NCBI RefSeq assembly: GCF_004363655.1
Contig: NZ_SNZH01000004.1
Span: 255,985 to 319,984, forward strand
Source: Tahibacter aquaticus
GTDB taxonomy: Bacteria > Pseudomonadota > Gammaproteobacteria > Xanthomonadales > Rhodanobacteraceae
Direction: 5' to 3'
Length of the DNA: 64,000 nucleotides
The translations under genes were made by a program, and so were the position numbers. The notes beneath the pieces were generated by a model. It was not told the origin of the DNA and did not search any database. It saw nothing but the letters and a program-made list of their open reading frames with translations. Of this stretch, positions 47,120-57,736 are shown one piece after another (the first letter of the stretch is position 1; the number at the start of each line of letters is the position of its first letter).

Positions 47120-49387
47120 TCAGTCGTCGTTGGCTTCGTCGCGGGGAACCACCTGCCCGGTAGAGAGAGGTGCGCAAGGCGTATTGTGTCTGCGCTTGCG
47201 ATGCCAGATCTGCCACTCGGCAGCCAGTGTGCGGATGCGTCTGCTGGAGGCGCGTTCCATAGTGCCGTAGGTTCCGACAGCCTTGGTTTCGTGGGCGCGT
47301 AACGCATAAGACCAGGGCCGCAACAGGCCGGAAATATGCGGACTGGTCTCTCTGACCAGGGGACCGGCCTGGACAACCAGCCAGCCTTCTTCGGGCGCCT
47401 TGTCGCGCAGGTGAATCCAGTACCTCGACGTCCGCCCTTGGGTCCTGCGTCGATAGATTTCCGCACCGGAGAGCTCGCGGTAGCTGGGCGGATTGGTGTC
47501 GACGCTGTCTTTCACGTCCGGCCACCTGTCGCCGATTATTTCCAGTGCCAGATCGAACTGGCGCGTATAGACGAGAGGCGAATTCGTCGCAACCGTGCGC
47601 ACCTTGGGCAAGGTAATGCCGAGCAATTCCTCCGCCCTGTCGTTGGCACGCACGATCTGCTCGCCGTCGATCATGGTCTCTATCACGCCGGTCTGCAGGC
47701 TGCGGAAAATCACCAGATCGCTGCGCACGGCTTCGTCTTCGCGCCGCTTGATGACGCCCATGATGGTGAAGGCGGCATAAGCAAAGCCGCTGATTCCCAG
47801 CACGATGGTCAACAGCGACTGGCGACTGCCCAGGCCGCGGCTTTTTGCCGGCGAAACCACCAGTGCCTGCATCTTGTTTTCGCTGACTTTGCCGATCGGC
47901 ACGATAAACGCTGCTTCGCCGGCAACGTCGATGCTGCGCACGGTCTGGGAGATTTCCGCAATGCCCGACTTGCTGGCGTCAATCGCGGCCGTCAGAGCCC
48001 TGCGGTCGTAGTACGGCGGTGCAATCGTCAAGTTGATCGAATCGACCTGGGTCGCGCCGTTGTGCATCGATACGGTGATCGGCTCGATCTGCAGAAAGCG
48101 GTTGGATACCAGGCGTTTGAGCAATTCCTTGTTCTGGGTAATGTTCAGCGTGAGGTCGGCGCATACGGCACCGAGAAACACGCTGGAGTCGCCTCGCCCT
48201 AGCCATAGCGGCCTGCATTCCGTGCTGACCAGACCGTTGCCGCCGAGGTCGAGATAGGCCCGGGTCCGCACCGGCGAACGCGAGCCTTCGACGATGAACG
48301 GTCGCATATAGGCCGCTGCAGACCACTGGCGGGTGCGCGGCAAATCCTTGATCGGATCGCCGTCGACGGTCCAGATGCGCAGGAAATTGTCGGGTGAAAT
48401 GAAATAGGCCTGGCGCAGCTCTGCCCCCTCCAGCAGCGACGTCACGGCGCTGTCGCCGGGTGGCCCAGTACCGTCGGCGCCGCCGACCTCGCCGTCAGCG
48501 GCGACTGCCGTTGTCTTGTCGCCGACGATGGCCATGGCGTTGACAATGGCGACATCGATGAGTTTGGCAACTCCGGCGATTTCCTTGGCGTCGCCTTCCC
48601 AGTCGGGTATCCAGTCGGCCAGGACTTTCGCTTCCTTGACGAGCCTATGATCCTGGATGCGAGCGGCGACGGCGAAATCGGTCAACTGTGCCGGGATCAG
48701 GCTGGCAGGGCTGCCAGGGCGGCGAAACACCTCGCAGGCGGCCTGACCAACACCGTGCGATTTGGCCACGGCAGGATTGGTCGAGTCGGGGCAGGGAATC
48801 ATGACCTCGCTATTTTTCTCTGTGCGCGCCGTGGCAATGCTCTGCAGCGCAGCCCGCATCCACGCACAACGCCGGCCCTCGTCGCCGGCGGCTCCAGCCC
48901 ACAAACCCAGCAGCAGATCGCGCACACCGCCGGTAAGCTTCTCGCCACAGTTGCCTGGTTCCTGCGATTGGTCATACGGCAGTGCATTGATATCGAGCGC
49001 CAGAGCGAACAAACGGTCTACGGTCTGCAGCAGCGCCTCTTTTTGCCGGCACGCGAGCAAGGGCGAACCGGACACACAATGCACGTCATCGACCTGGTAG
49101 TTGATCGTTCCGAGCAGTCCGGCCACCACGCCGGGATAAGGCAGCTCGCGCTCTTCCTGGCGCACACCGAAGGTCTTGGTGAAAAGCTCCTGGTCCTGCT
49201 GAATCGCCTGCGCCCGCTCGATCAGCAGCAGGCGCAGCGCCGCCGCAGCGACGAGTGCACAGGCAACCGCCAGTATCAGATAGAGCACGCCTTCGTTGCG
49301 GGCACGGCGGGAAGTCGACTGCAGGCGCTTGAGCAAACGCCGCCAAGACTCGGCAGATACCGCGCTTGAAAACGACAGGAAGCTCAT
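47120..49387 (-). CDS. Membrane sensor with dCache-like periplasmic domain and PAS domain, no output domain
   Basis: The protein has 755 residues. Transmembrane segments at about 33-55 and 523-546 flank a periplasmic region of about 465 residues. Its second half has Cache character (AYFISPDNFLRIWTVDGDPI, TRQWSAAAYMRPFIVEG, RTRAYLDLGGNGLVSTECRP, GAVCADLTL). The cytoplasmic part starts with a PAS domain (IFRSLQTGVIETMIDGEQIV, RANDRAEELLGIT). About 150 further residues contain no histidine kinase, GGDEF, EAL, methyl-accepting or HTH motif that I can see. It is probably a sensor that acts through a partner. The gene upstream of it on this strand (49490) and the one downstream (46114) are also uncharacterised membrane proteins. 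Confidence 0.7.
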   Translation of the reverse strand: MSFLSFSSAVSAESWRRLLKRLQSTSRRARNEGVLYLILAVACALVAAAALRLLLIERAQAIQQDQELFTKTFGVRQEERELPYPGVVAGLLGTINYQVDDVHCVSGSPLLACRQKEALLQTVDRLFALALDINALPYDQSQEPGNCGEKLTGGVRDLLLGLWAGAAGDEGRRCAWMRAALQSIATARTEKNSEVMIPCPDSTNPAVAKSHGVGQAACEVFRRPGSPASLIPAQLTDFAVAARIQDHRLVKEAKVLADWIPDWEGDAKEIAGVAKLIDVAIVNAMAIVGDKTTAVAADGEVGGADGTGPPGDSAVTSLLEGAELRQAYFISPDNFLRIWTVDGDPIKDLPRTRQWSAAAYMRPFIVEGSRSPVRTRAYLDLGGNGLVSTECRPLWLGRGDSSVFLGAVCADLTLNITQNKELLKRLVSNRFLQIEPITVSMHNGATQVDSINLTIAPPYYDRRALTAAIDASKSGIAEISQTVRSIDVAGEAAFIVPIGKVSENKMQALVVSPAKSRGLGSRQSLLTIVLGISGFAYAAFTIMGVIKRREDEAVRSDLVIFRSLQTGVIETMIDGEQIVRANDRAEELLGITLPKVRTVATNSPLVYTRQFDLALEIIGDRWPDVKDSVDTNPPSYRELSGAEIYRRRTQGRTSRYWIHLRDKAPEEGWLVVQAGPLVRETSPHISGLLRPWSYALRAHETKAVGTYGTMERASSRRIRTLAAEWQIWHRKRRHNTPCAPLSTGQVVPRDEANDD

Positions 49388-49489
49388 GCTGCACGATCCT
49401 TTGCTCGCCGGGTTATCTGCCCGGTGTTGCCGGCAAGGAAAAAGTCTCAGCTTCCGGTAGTCGCGACTGCTGTCGCCGGTCGCTACGCC

Positions 49490-50227
49490 TTACCAGGCCC
49501 GCGCACCGAACGGCGTACGCCACCAGATCACGCCGCCCAGCAACAGCAAGGCCCAGCCCAGCCAGCGCAGCAGCTGCGGCCAGGCGGCACCACGGCGCAA
49601 TATCTCCACCTGCTGCACGAATACGGTTTCGCAGGCACCGTCGCCTTCGTCATCGCGCGAGACCGAGGTGCCGCGCTGGAAATGAAAGCCTTCGTCGTGG
49701 CTGTAGCTGACCAGCTGGCCACGCAGGCGCACCTGGTCGCCGACACGCACGCCCAGCAGCTGGCGCGCAATATCGTTGCGGTCGGTCAGCAGGTGGTTGT
49801 TCGACAGCGCGCGCAGATGCGCCGCTTTTACCCGGCTGCTGTCGGCGTAGCGGAAATAGCAGGTCCACTGGCCGCTGAAGAAGGACATGTGCTCGTAGGC
49901 GCCTTCGGCCGCATTCGCCCCCCATACCACGCACAAATCCACAACGTTGAGATAGTCGTTGGCTACCCAATGACGCATATCCCACCAAGTGCGCGTGTCG
50001 TGCCGGCTGACGACCAGCCCGGCGATCTCGTAGTCGGCGACCGGCGCGATGCGGTAGTCGATGCCGCCGCGATGCACGGCGAAGGCCGGCGCGGCAACCG
50101 CCTGCTGCTGCGGTTCCTGCAGTACCGGCGGCAACAGCTGCGCGGGGCTGGGGCGCTGGCCGCCGAACAGCCAGCCCGCCGCCAGCAGCGAGAGTCCTGC
50201 CAGCAACGGCGTACGTGCGGGCGACAT
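49490..50227 (-). CDS. Conserved membrane protein with an OB-like middle domain
   Basis: The protein has 245 residues. It has an N-terminal hydrophobic segment (6-22), a soluble middle and a C-terminal transmembrane segment (about 220-238). The middle contains TRTWWDMRHWVANDYLNVVD, a WTCYFRYAD stretch and then GVRVGDQVRLRGQLVSYSHD and FQRGTSVSRDDEGDGACETV, an OB-like strand pattern also seen in unnamed proteobacterial proteins. The function is unknown. It lies about 100 bases upstream of the dCache-PAS gene on the same strand. Confidence 0.65.
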   Translation of the reverse strand: MSPARTPLLAGLSLLAAGWLFGGQRPSPAQLLPPVLQEPQQQAVAAPAFAVHRGGIDYRIAPVADYEIAGLVVSRHDTRTWWDMRHWVANDYLNVVDLCVVWGANAAEGAYEHMSFFSGQWTCYFRYADSSRVKAAHLRALSNNHLLTDRNDIARQLLGVRVGDQVRLRGQLVSYSHDEGFHFQRGTSVSRDDEGDGACETVFVQQVEILRRGAAWPQLLRWLGWALLLLGGVIWWRTPFGARAW

Positions 50228-50509
50228 CAGTCAGGCCTGCGGCGAGGTTGGCGCCAACTGGCGAGGTGCATCGGTGTTTCCCCTGGAATTCACAGCCGCC
50301 CTGGTCGCGGCCATCGCCGTTGCCGGCACGGCGATCAGAAACCAGATTCGCCACCGCCGCAATCGGCCACAAGGCGTGGCCGGCCACCGGCGCAAGCCTG
50401 CCGCCCAGCCGGCAGACGGGTGCGCGCAGCGGCAATCGCCGCGCCGGCCGCTGCATCCAAAGCCGCCGCCGCTGCGTAAGGGTGGGACAGAATTCCTGGG
50501 CGAAACCCG

Positions 50510-51307
50510 ATGAAGCCAGCGCGCGCCGCCTCCACTGCCTACATCGCCCTGCTCTGCCTGGGCGCGACAGCGACGGCCTGCGCCGACGATTCCGCCACGG
50601 TGGAGCACTACGAAGGCCAGGCCTATGCCGCGCGCAGCGGCGACGCGGTCTATCGCGAATCGCACTGGCTTTATCGGCAGGACGGACAGCGCCATCGCCT
50701 GGTGCTTTATCGTTGCAGCGACGGCACACCGTTCGGGCGCAAGCAGATCAGCGAAGGCAACAGCGCACTGGCGCCAGATTTCGATTTCGTCGACGCCCGC
50801 GACGGCTATCGCGAAGGTGTGCGCAGCAGCGGCGAAGACCGCCAGGTGTATTGGCAGGCCGCCACCGGCAAGCCGGCCAGACAGGAAGCCGTGGCGCTTG
50901 GGCCGCAGGCGGTTGCCGATGCGGGCTTCGACGCGCTGGTGCGCCAGCGCTGGAATGAACTCGCTGCCGGCGAGGCCGTGCATGCCGCGTTTCTGGTGCC
51001 GGCCGACTTCAATTTCCTGCCCCTGGTCTTACGCAAGGACAACTCCGCCTCCGATGCGCAATTCAGTGCTTTCCGCCTGCGCCTGCAGGCCTGGTATGCC
51101 TTCGCCCTGCCCGAGTTCGTGCTGGTCTACCGCAACAGCGACCAGCGCCTGCAGCGTTTCCAGGGCATCAGCACCATCCGCGACAGCCAGGGCCGCCGCC
51201 AGAATGTACGCATCGAATTCGGCGAGGCGCAGAACCCCCTGCCGGCCAGCCGCGCCGACGTCGATGCGGCCGCGGCCGAACCCCTCACGAATCGTTGTCG
51301 TTCCTGA
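50510..51307 (+). CDS. Uncharacterised exported protein
   Basis: The protein has 265 residues. A signal peptide (about 1-25, IALLCLGATATACA) contains a Cys near its end, but the surrounding residues fit an ordinary cleavage site as well as a lipobox. The mature part is mixed alpha/beta with YRESHWLYRQDGQRHRLVLY and a recurring FDFVDARDGYREGV. No family is recognised; it resembles proteins annotated only as hypothetical in gammaproteobacteria. It precedes the ECF sigma gene by 160 bases and may or may not belong to that unit. Confidence 0.6.
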   Translation: MKPARAASTAYIALLCLGATATACADDSATVEHYEGQAYAARSGDAVYRESHWLYRQDGQRHRLVLYRCSDGTPFGRKQISEGNSALAPDFDFVDARDGYREGVRSSGEDRQVYWQAATGKPARQEAVALGPQAVADAGFDALVRQRWNELAAGEAVHAAFLVPADFNFLPLVLRKDNSASDAQFSAFRLRLQAWYAFALPEFVLVYRNSDQRLQRFQGISTIRDSQGRRQNVRIEFGEAQNPLPASRADVDAAAAEPLTNRCRS

Positions 51308-51467
51308 TGTCATGGTAACGTCGAACCTGTCCACGCCAGATCGGCACGGCCCGCCAGGGGAATGCGCAGTCTCCGGATTGCGCAGGCGGGCAGCAGCTGT
51401 GCCGCTGCGATCGGACCATCGCCGTTTCACCGTATACCGGGCAGCACGCCCGCGGGGAATTCTACGG

Positions 51468-52037
51468 ATGCATGCATCGTCATTGGCTCAGGACTCGCTC
51501 GCCGAGCAGGTCGACCAGCTGTTGGTACGCGTGGCCCAGTACGACCAGGCTGCGTTCGAGGCGCTTTACCGCGCCACCGCCGGCCTGCTGCTGGGCATCT
51601 GCCTGAGAATATTGAAAGACCGTGCCGAAGCCGAGGATGTAGTACAGGAAGTCTTCGTCTCAGTCTGGGCCAAGGCAGCGCAGTTCGACCCGCAGCGCGC
51701 CAAGGGCACCACCTGGATAGGCTCCATCGCCCGCCATCGCGCCATCGATCGCGTGCGCTCGCTGCCCGCCGGTATCAGCGCACCGATCGAACTGGCCGAC
51801 ACGACGGCCGACACGGCACCGTCGCCGCCGAGCATTGTGGAAAACCGCGCCGAACGCGTACGCCTGGACGAATGCATGGAACAGCTCGACGGCCGCCGCC
51901 AGAGCCTGATCCGCACGGCGTTCTACGAAGGCGCGACCTACGATGAGCTGGCGCAGCGTTCGGGTTCGCCGCTGGGTTCGGTCAAAAGCTGGATCCGCCG
52001 CGGCTTGCTGCAACTGAAGGCGTGTCTGGAATCATGA
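51468..52037 (+). CDS. ECF-type RNA polymerase sigma factor
   Basis: The protein has 189 residues. Region sigma-2 contains FEALYRATAGLLLGICLRIL, DRAEAEDVVQEVFVSVW and TTWIGSIARHRAIDRVR. Region sigma-4 contains RQSLIRTAFYEGATYDELA and SPLGSVKSWIRRGLLQL. It directs RNA polymerase to stress promoters when released from its anti-sigma factor, whose ATG overlaps its stop (ATGA). The sequence type is close to the SigK/RskA pairing (ECF19-like). Upstream DNA holds no ECF promoter I can name with confidence. It probably controls the lipid-modification genes downstream. Confidence 0.92.
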   Translation: MHASSLAQDSLAEQVDQLLVRVAQYDQAAFEALYRATAGLLLGICLRILKDRAEAEDVVQEVFVSVWAKAAQFDPQRAKGTTWIGSIARHRAIDRVRSLPAGISAPIELADTTADTAPSPPSIVENRAERVRLDECMEQLDGRRQSLIRTAFYEGATYDELAQRSGSPLGSVKSWIRRGLLQLKACLES

Positions 52038-52789
52038 ATACCTCGCCGCCACGCCACGACGACGACACCCTTACCCCGCCCAGCGACGACGTCCGCGCCG
52101 GCGAATACGTACTCGGCGTGCTCGATGCCCCGGCCCGCCGCGCCGTGCAGGCACGCATCGCCAGCGATGCCGCCTTCGCCGGGCTGGTGGAAAACTGGGA
52201 ACGGCATTTCGCTGCCTGGCTGGGCCGGGTCGATGCGGCGACGCCGTCGCCGCATGTCTGGGCCGGCATCCGCCGCCGCCTGGGCTGGCCGGCGGTACAA
52301 AGCGTCAAACCCGGTCTCTGGAACAATGTGTCGTTCTGGCGCGGCGCCGCCGCGCTGGCTGCGGCGGCGGGCATCGCGGCAATTGCCTTCGGCCTGCGCC
52401 AGCCCACCCTGCCCGGGCCGGCACCGCCGCTGGCCAGCGAGGAAGCCGCGCCCAGGCCAGTCACGGTATTGGCCCGCGACGACGGCAGCACGGGCTGGAT
52501 CGCCTCCATCGATACGCGCAGCGGCAAGCTGGTCATCGTGCCGGTGCCTTCGGCCCTGGACAGCGGCGGCCGCGTGAACGAATTGTGGATTATTCCCGCC
52601 GGCGGTGCGCCGCTGTCGCTGGGCATGGTCTCGCACGACCGGACACATACCATCGCGGTGCCGCAAGCGCTGCGTGCGGCCATCGTGTCCGGCTCGCTGC
52701 TTGCCATCACGCTGGAACCGCAGGCCGGCATTCCGCATGCGCAGCCTTCGGGGCCGATCGTGGCCAAGGGACAGATACAGGCAATCTGA
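52034..52789 (+). CDS. RskA-like anti-sigma factor
   Basis: The protein has 251 residues. The N-terminal anti-sigma domain (AGEYVLGVLDAPARRAVQAR, about 22-90) lacks the His/Cys zinc-binding set of ChrR and ZAS anti-sigma factors. One transmembrane segment (about 103-120) and a periplasmic C-terminal RskA domain follow (TGWIASIDTRSGKLVIVPV, VNELWIIPAGGAPLSLG). It holds the ECF sigma factor inactive at the membrane, and release probably requires proteolysis. ATG 52034 overlaps the sigma stop; a GTG four codons earlier is an alternative. Confidence 0.9.
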   Translation: MNTSPPRHDDDTLTPPSDDVRAGEYVLGVLDAPARRAVQARIASDAAFAGLVENWERHFAAWLGRVDAATPSPHVWAGIRRRLGWPAVQSVKPGLWNNVSFWRGAAALAAAAGIAAIAFGLRQPTLPGPAPPLASEEAAPRPVTVLARDDGSTGWIASIDTRSGKLVIVPVPSALDSGGRVNELWIIPAGGAPLSLGMVSHDRTHTIAVPQALRAAIVSGSLLAITLEPQAGIPHAQPSGPIVAKGQIQAI

Positions 52790-52858
52790 GGAAGTACTGC
52801 ATCCATTCGTGGTGCGGGCCCGTATAGGCCCGCACCAACAGCGAAGAGGGAGCAATGC

Positions 52859-53809
<951 letters not shown>

Positions 53810-53811
53810 AC

Positions 53812-55125
53812 ATGCGCATCGCCGTGATCGGATCGGGTATCGCCGGACTTGCCAGCGCCTGGCTGCTGTCGCGCCGGCACGAGGTCGTGCTGCTGGAGGC
53901 CAACGACTATCTCGGCGGCCACACGCATACCCATGCGATACACCTGCGCGACCGCGACTACGCCGTCGACACGGGCTTTATTGTGCACAACCCCGCACAT
54001 TACCCTTTGCTGACGCGCCTGTTCGCCGAGCTGCGCGTGCCCACCCGGCCGACCACGATGAGCTTCTCCGTGCGCAACGACGGCAGCGGCCTGGAATACA
54101 ACGCCACATCGCTGGACGGCCTGTTCTGCCAGCGGCGCAACCTGGTGTCGCCGCGCTTCTGGGGCATGCTGCGCGACCTGCGCCGCTTCTACCGCGAGGC
54201 ACCGCAATTGCTGCAGCAGCCCGGGCCCGGCCCCAGCCTGGGCGACTATCTGCAGCAGCGTGGCCTGGGCGAGGCCTTCCGCGACGATCACCTGGTACCG
54301 ATGGCCTCGGCGCTGTGGTCTTCGCCGGCCGAGCGCATCCTGGCGTTTCCGGCGCGCTACCTGGTGCAGTTCATGGCCAATCACCAGATGCTGCAGATCG
54401 CCGGCCGGCCGCAATGGCGCGTAGTCGCCGGCGGTTCGCGCCGCTACATCGATGCATTGCAGCGGCTATGGCAGGTCGAGGTGCGGCTGAATGCCGGCGT
54501 CACCAGCCTGCGCCGGGACACGCAAGGCATAGAGCTGGTCAGCGGCGGGCAGCGCGAACGCTTCGACCAGGCCGTGCTGGCCTGCCATTCCGACCAGGCT
54601 CTGGCCCTGCTGGCCGACCCGGACGAGCGCGAGCGCGACATCCTCGGCGCCCTGCGCTACCAGCATAACGACACCGTGCTGCATACCGATGCGCGCCTGC
54701 TGCCGCAGCGGCGCAAGGCCTGGGCGGCGTGGAATGCCCATGTATCCGCCGCGCAGCCGGATCGCTGCACGGTCAGCTATTGCATGAACTTGCTGCAAGG
54801 CATCGATGCCCCCGAACCGCTGATCGTCACGCTCAACCGCAGCGAGGCGATAGCGCCGGAAAAAATCCTGCGCCGGCTCAGCTACCGGCATCCGGTCTAC
54901 GATCATGCCAGCGTCGCTGCCCAGGCGCGCAAGGCGGAAATCCAGGGCCGGCGCCGCACCTGGTTCGCTGGTGCCTACTGGGGCTGGGGCTTTCACGAAG
55001 ACGGCATGCGCAGCGCCGTGGAAGTGGCCAACGCGCTGGGCGTGGCCTGGCCGGGCACCGCGGCATCGCTGCCGCCCACCAGTGCAGCAGCGCATGCCGC
55101 CGCCAGCGTCGCGGAGACCACATGA
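53812..55125 (+). CDS. FAD-dependent amine-oxidase-like oxidoreductase (COG2907)
   Basis: The protein has 437 residues. An N-terminal dinucleotide-binding fold ([23 protein letters not shown] at 7-12; [14 protein letters not shown]) is followed by a flavin amine oxidase/phytoene-desaturase-like body with [11 protein letters not shown] and, near the end, [23 protein letters not shown]2907 proteins are regularly encoded with DUF1365 and CFA-like methyltransferases in proteobacteria, some under ECF sigma/ChrR control, and related FAD proteins desaturate or reduce methylated acyl chains. The exact reaction is unproven. Its stop overlaps the DUF1365 ATG (ATGA). Confidence 0.88.
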   Translation: MRIAVIGSGIAGLASAWLLSRRHEVVLLEANDYLGGHTHTHAIHLRDRDYAVDTGFIVHNPAHYPLLTRLFAELRVPTRPTTMSFSVRNDGSGLEYNATSLDGLFCQRRNLVSPRFWGMLRDLRRFYREAPQLLQQPGPGPSLGDYLQQRGLGEAFRDDHLVPMASALWSSPAERILAFPARYLVQFMANHQMLQIAGRPQWRVVAGGSRRYIDALQRLWQVEVRLNAGVTSLRRDTQGIELVSGGQRERFDQAVLACHSDQALALLADPDERERDILGALRYQHNDTVLHTDARLLPQRRKAWAAWNAHVSAAQPDRCTVSYCMNLLQGIDAPEPLIVTLNRSEAIAPEKILRRLSYRHPVYDHASVAAQARKAEIQGRRRTWFAGAYWGWGFHEDGMRSAVEVANALGVAWPGTAASLPPTSAAAHAAASVAETT

Positions 55126-55919
55126 ACGCCGCGCTCGACGAGCCGCTGCGCTACAGCGCCGTCTACGAAGGCAGCGTGCGGCATCGCCGCTTCGGTGCGC
55201 GGCCGCATGCCTTCAGCTACCGCATGGGCCAGCTGTACCTGGACCTGGACGAACTCGACCGCGTCTTCCAGGGGCGCTGGTTCTGGTCGCTGGAACGCCG
55301 CAACCTGGCCGCCTTCCGCCGCACCGATTATCTCGGGCCGCCGCAGCAGCCGCTGGCCGAAGCCGTGCGCGACCGCGTCGCCGCCGTCACCGGCACGCGA
55401 CCACGCGGCCCGGTGCGCCTGCTTGCGCATCCGCGCTACGCCGGCTACGTGTTCAACCCGGTCAGTTTCTACTACGGCTTCGACGACGACGGCGAAACCC
55501 TGGCCTACGTGCTGGCGGAAATCACCAACACGCCCTGGGGCGAGCGCCACAGCTACGTCCTGCCGGTCGCCGAGGCACAGCAGCACGGCCGCGCCCTGTG
55601 CTGGAACTTCGCCAAGGCCTTCCACGTATCGCCGTTCCAGCCCATGCAGCAGGACTATCGCTGGCGCTTCACCCGCCCGCAAGACGATATTTTTATACAC
55701 ATGGATATTCTGCAGCGCGACGCGCGCGTGTTCGACGCCACCCTGCAGCTGCGCCGCCGCGCCCTCGACGGCAGCGCGCTGGCCAGGCTGCTGTGGCGCT
55801 ATCCGCTGATGACGGCCCAGGTGATCGGCGCCATCCATTGGCAGGCGCTGCGCCTGTGGCTCAAGCGCATTCCATTCCATCCGCATCCCAACTCGCTTCC
55901 GCCGGGGTCTTCTTCATGA
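55122..55919 (+). CDS. DUF1365 family protein
   Basis: The protein has 265 residues. It opens [20 protein letters not shown] and has [36 protein letters not shown] and [13 protein letters not shown], the hallmark segments of DUF1365. Its biochemical role is not established for this family; it is almost always next to COG2907 and CFA-type methyltransferases. Stop/start overlaps on both sides (ATGA at 55122 and 55916) make it part of one translational unit. Confidence 0.9.
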   Translation: MNAALDEPLRYSAVYEGSVRHRRFGARPHAFSYRMGQLYLDLDELDRVFQGRWFWSLERRNLAAFRRTDYLGPPQQPLAEAVRDRVAAVTGTRPRGPVRLLAHPRYAGYVFNPVSFYYGFDDDGETLAYVLAEITNTPWGERHSYVLPVAEAQQHGRALCWNFAKAFHVSPFQPMQQDYRWRFTRPQDDIFIHMDILQRDARVFDATLQLRRRALDGSALARLLWRYPLMTAQVIGAIHWQALRLWLKRIPFHPHPNSLPPGSSS

Positions 55920-57193
55920 GCGAATACGCCCAATCACTGTCGGCCTATGCGCCGCGCTGGACTGCGCTGGACCGCCTGCTGCGCCGGCGCCTGCTGCAGC
56001 AAATGGCACAACTGCACGATGGCAGCGTGCGCATCGCCGATTCCCTGGGTACGACGAACCTTGGTACGGCGGCGGCCGACAGCGACACCATCGAAATCCG
56101 CGTCAGCGATGCCGGCTTCTACCGCGCCGTTGCCGCCAACGGCAGCGTCGGCGCCGGCGAGGCCTACATCAAGGGCCTGTGGCAATGCGACGATCTGGTC
56201 GGCCTGGTGCGCCTGCTGGTGCGCAACCGCGATCTGCTCGACGGCATGGAAACCGGCCTGGCCCGCCTCGGCGGCTGGGCGCTGCGCAGCTGGCACGCGC
56301 TGCGGCCGAATACGCGCTCCGGCGCGCGGCGCAATATCGCCGCGCACTACGACCTCGGCAACGCCTTCTTCGCCACCTTCCTGTCGGCGGATCTGATGTA
56401 TTCCTCGGCCCTGTTCGCGCCGGGTGACGATCTGGAGCGCGCTTCGCTGCGCAAGCTGGAACGCCTGTGCCAGAAGCTGCGCCTGCAGCCCGGCCAGCGC
56501 CTGCTGGAGATCGGCACGGGCTGGGGTGGTTTCGCGCTGCATGCCGCACGCCACTACGACTGCCATATCACCACGACGACGATTTCCCGCGAACAGCACG
56601 CACTGGCCACCGCGCGCGTCGCCGAAGCCGGCCTGCAGCACAAGGTCGATGTAGTGATGCAGGACTACCGCGACCTGCACGGCCAGTACGACAGGCTGGT
56701 GTCGGTGGAAATGGTCGAGGCCATCGGCGCGCTCAACCTGCCCGGCTATTTCGCCGCGCTGGGCCGCCTGCTCAAGCCCGATGGCCTGGCCGTGCTGCAG
56801 GCCATCACCATCGAAGACCACCGCTATGCGCAGGCCCTGCGCGTGGTGGATTTCATCAAGCGCTACGTATTCCCGGGCTCGTTCATTCCTTCGATCGCGG
56901 CATTGCTGAGCGCAAAGACGCACAGCAGCGACCTGGCCCTGGTGCATATGGAAGATTTCGGCCTGTCCTACGCCCAAACCCTGCAGTGCTGGCGCGAGCG
57001 CTTCCTGGCTCGGCGCGACGAAGTACGCGCGCAAGGCTTCGACGACGAATTCCTGCGCCTGTGGGAGTTCTACCTGGCCTATTGCGAAGGCGGTTTCCGC
57101 GAACGCTCCATCGGCGTGGCCCAGCTGGTACTGGCCAGGCCCGGCTGCCGCGACGCCGAGTTCGTGGTCGGCCTGGCCGGCGGGGCGGCCTGA
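55916..57193 (+). CDS. Cyclopropane-fatty-acyl-phospholipid synthase family methyltransferase
   Basis: This 425-residue CFA-family SAM-dependent enzyme acts on double bonds of membrane phospholipid acyl chains. Visible are [20 protein letters not shown] (substrate region), the SAM loop [28 protein letters not shown], the glutamate in [22 protein letters not shown] and [20 protein letters not shown]. The product may be a cyclopropane, methylene-branched or methylated unsaturated chain; CFA, UfaM-like and BfaB/Tms-like enzymes cannot be separated by eye. ATGA overlap with DUF1365, and DUF2878 follows directly at the stop codon. Confidence 0.92.
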   Translation: MSEYAQSLSAYAPRWTALDRLLRRRLLQQMAQLHDGSVRIADSLGTTNLGTAAADSDTIEIRVSDAGFYRAVAANGSVGAGEAYIKGLWQCDDLVGLVRLLVRNRDLLDGMETGLARLGGWALRSWHALRPNTRSGARRNIAAHYDLGNAFFATFLSADLMYSSALFAPGDDLERASLRKLERLCQKLRLQPGQRLLEIGTGWGGFALHAARHYDCHITTTTISREQHALATARVAEAGLQHKVDVVMQDYRDLHGQYDRLVSVEMVEAIGALNLPGYFAALGRLLKPDGLAVLQAITIEDHRYAQALRVVDFIKRYVFPGSFIPSIAALLSAKTHSSDLALVHMEDFGLSYAQTLQCWRERFLARRDEVRAQGFDDEFLRLWEFYLAYCEGGFRERSIGVAQLVLARPGCRDAEFVVGLAGGAA

Positions 57194-57736
57194 ATGCGCT
57201 TCTGGGCCAATATCGCCGCTTACCAGCTGGTCTGGTTCTGCGCCGTGCTGGGCGCAGCACGCGGACAGGCCTGGCCCGGCATCGCAGCCGCGCTGTTGTT
57301 TTCCATCATTCACTTGTACACATCGCCATCGCGCCGCAGCGACGCGCGGCTGATCGGCTGCGCCCTGCTGGCCGGCCTGCTGATCGACGGCGGGCTCGGT
57401 GCCAGTGGCTGGGCACACTACGCAGCCGACCAGTCGGACGCATTCGCACCGTTGTGGATATTGGCCATCTGGCTCGCCTTCGCGCTGACCTTGAACCACT
57501 CGTCGGCCTGGCTGCAGGGCCGGCCACTGCTCGGCGTTGCGCTGGGTGTGTTCGGCGGCCCGCTGGCCTATCTCGCCGCCGAGCGCCTGCATGCCATCGC
57601 ATTTATTGCACCGGCCTGGCGTGGCCTGCTCTGGCTGGCGCTGGCCTGGGCCGTGGCAATGCCCTTGCTCGCCGCCGCCGCCGCACGCTGGCGCCACACA
57701 GCTGGCCGCACGCCGCTATCCGGAGCCTCCACATGA
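57194..57736 (+). CDS. DUF2878 membrane protein
   Basis: This 180-residue protein has five hydrophobic segments covering most of the sequence. It opens FWANIAAYQLVWFCAVLGAA and includes WLAFALTLNHSSAWL and FGGPLAYLAAERL, typical of DUF2878. Function is unknown; the family co-occurs with COG2907-CFA clusters. The ATG directly abuts the CFA stop, and its stop overlaps the DUF1295 start (ATGA). Confidence 0.88.
   Translation: MRFWANIAAYQLVWFCAVLGAARGQAWPGIAAALLFSIIHLYTSPSRRSDARLIGCALLAGLLIDGGLGASGWAHYAADQSDAFAPLWILAIWLAFALTLNHSSAWLQGRPLLGVALGVFGGPLAYLAAERLHAIAFIAPAWRGLLWLALAWAVAMPLLAAAAARWRHTAGRTPLSGAST

Noticed and set aside
55934-57697. 587-codon minus-strand frame over the CFA synthase
   Set aside because: The plus strand encodes an unmistakable CFA-family enzyme in an operon; the antisense frame is Gln/Ala/Arg-rich noise.
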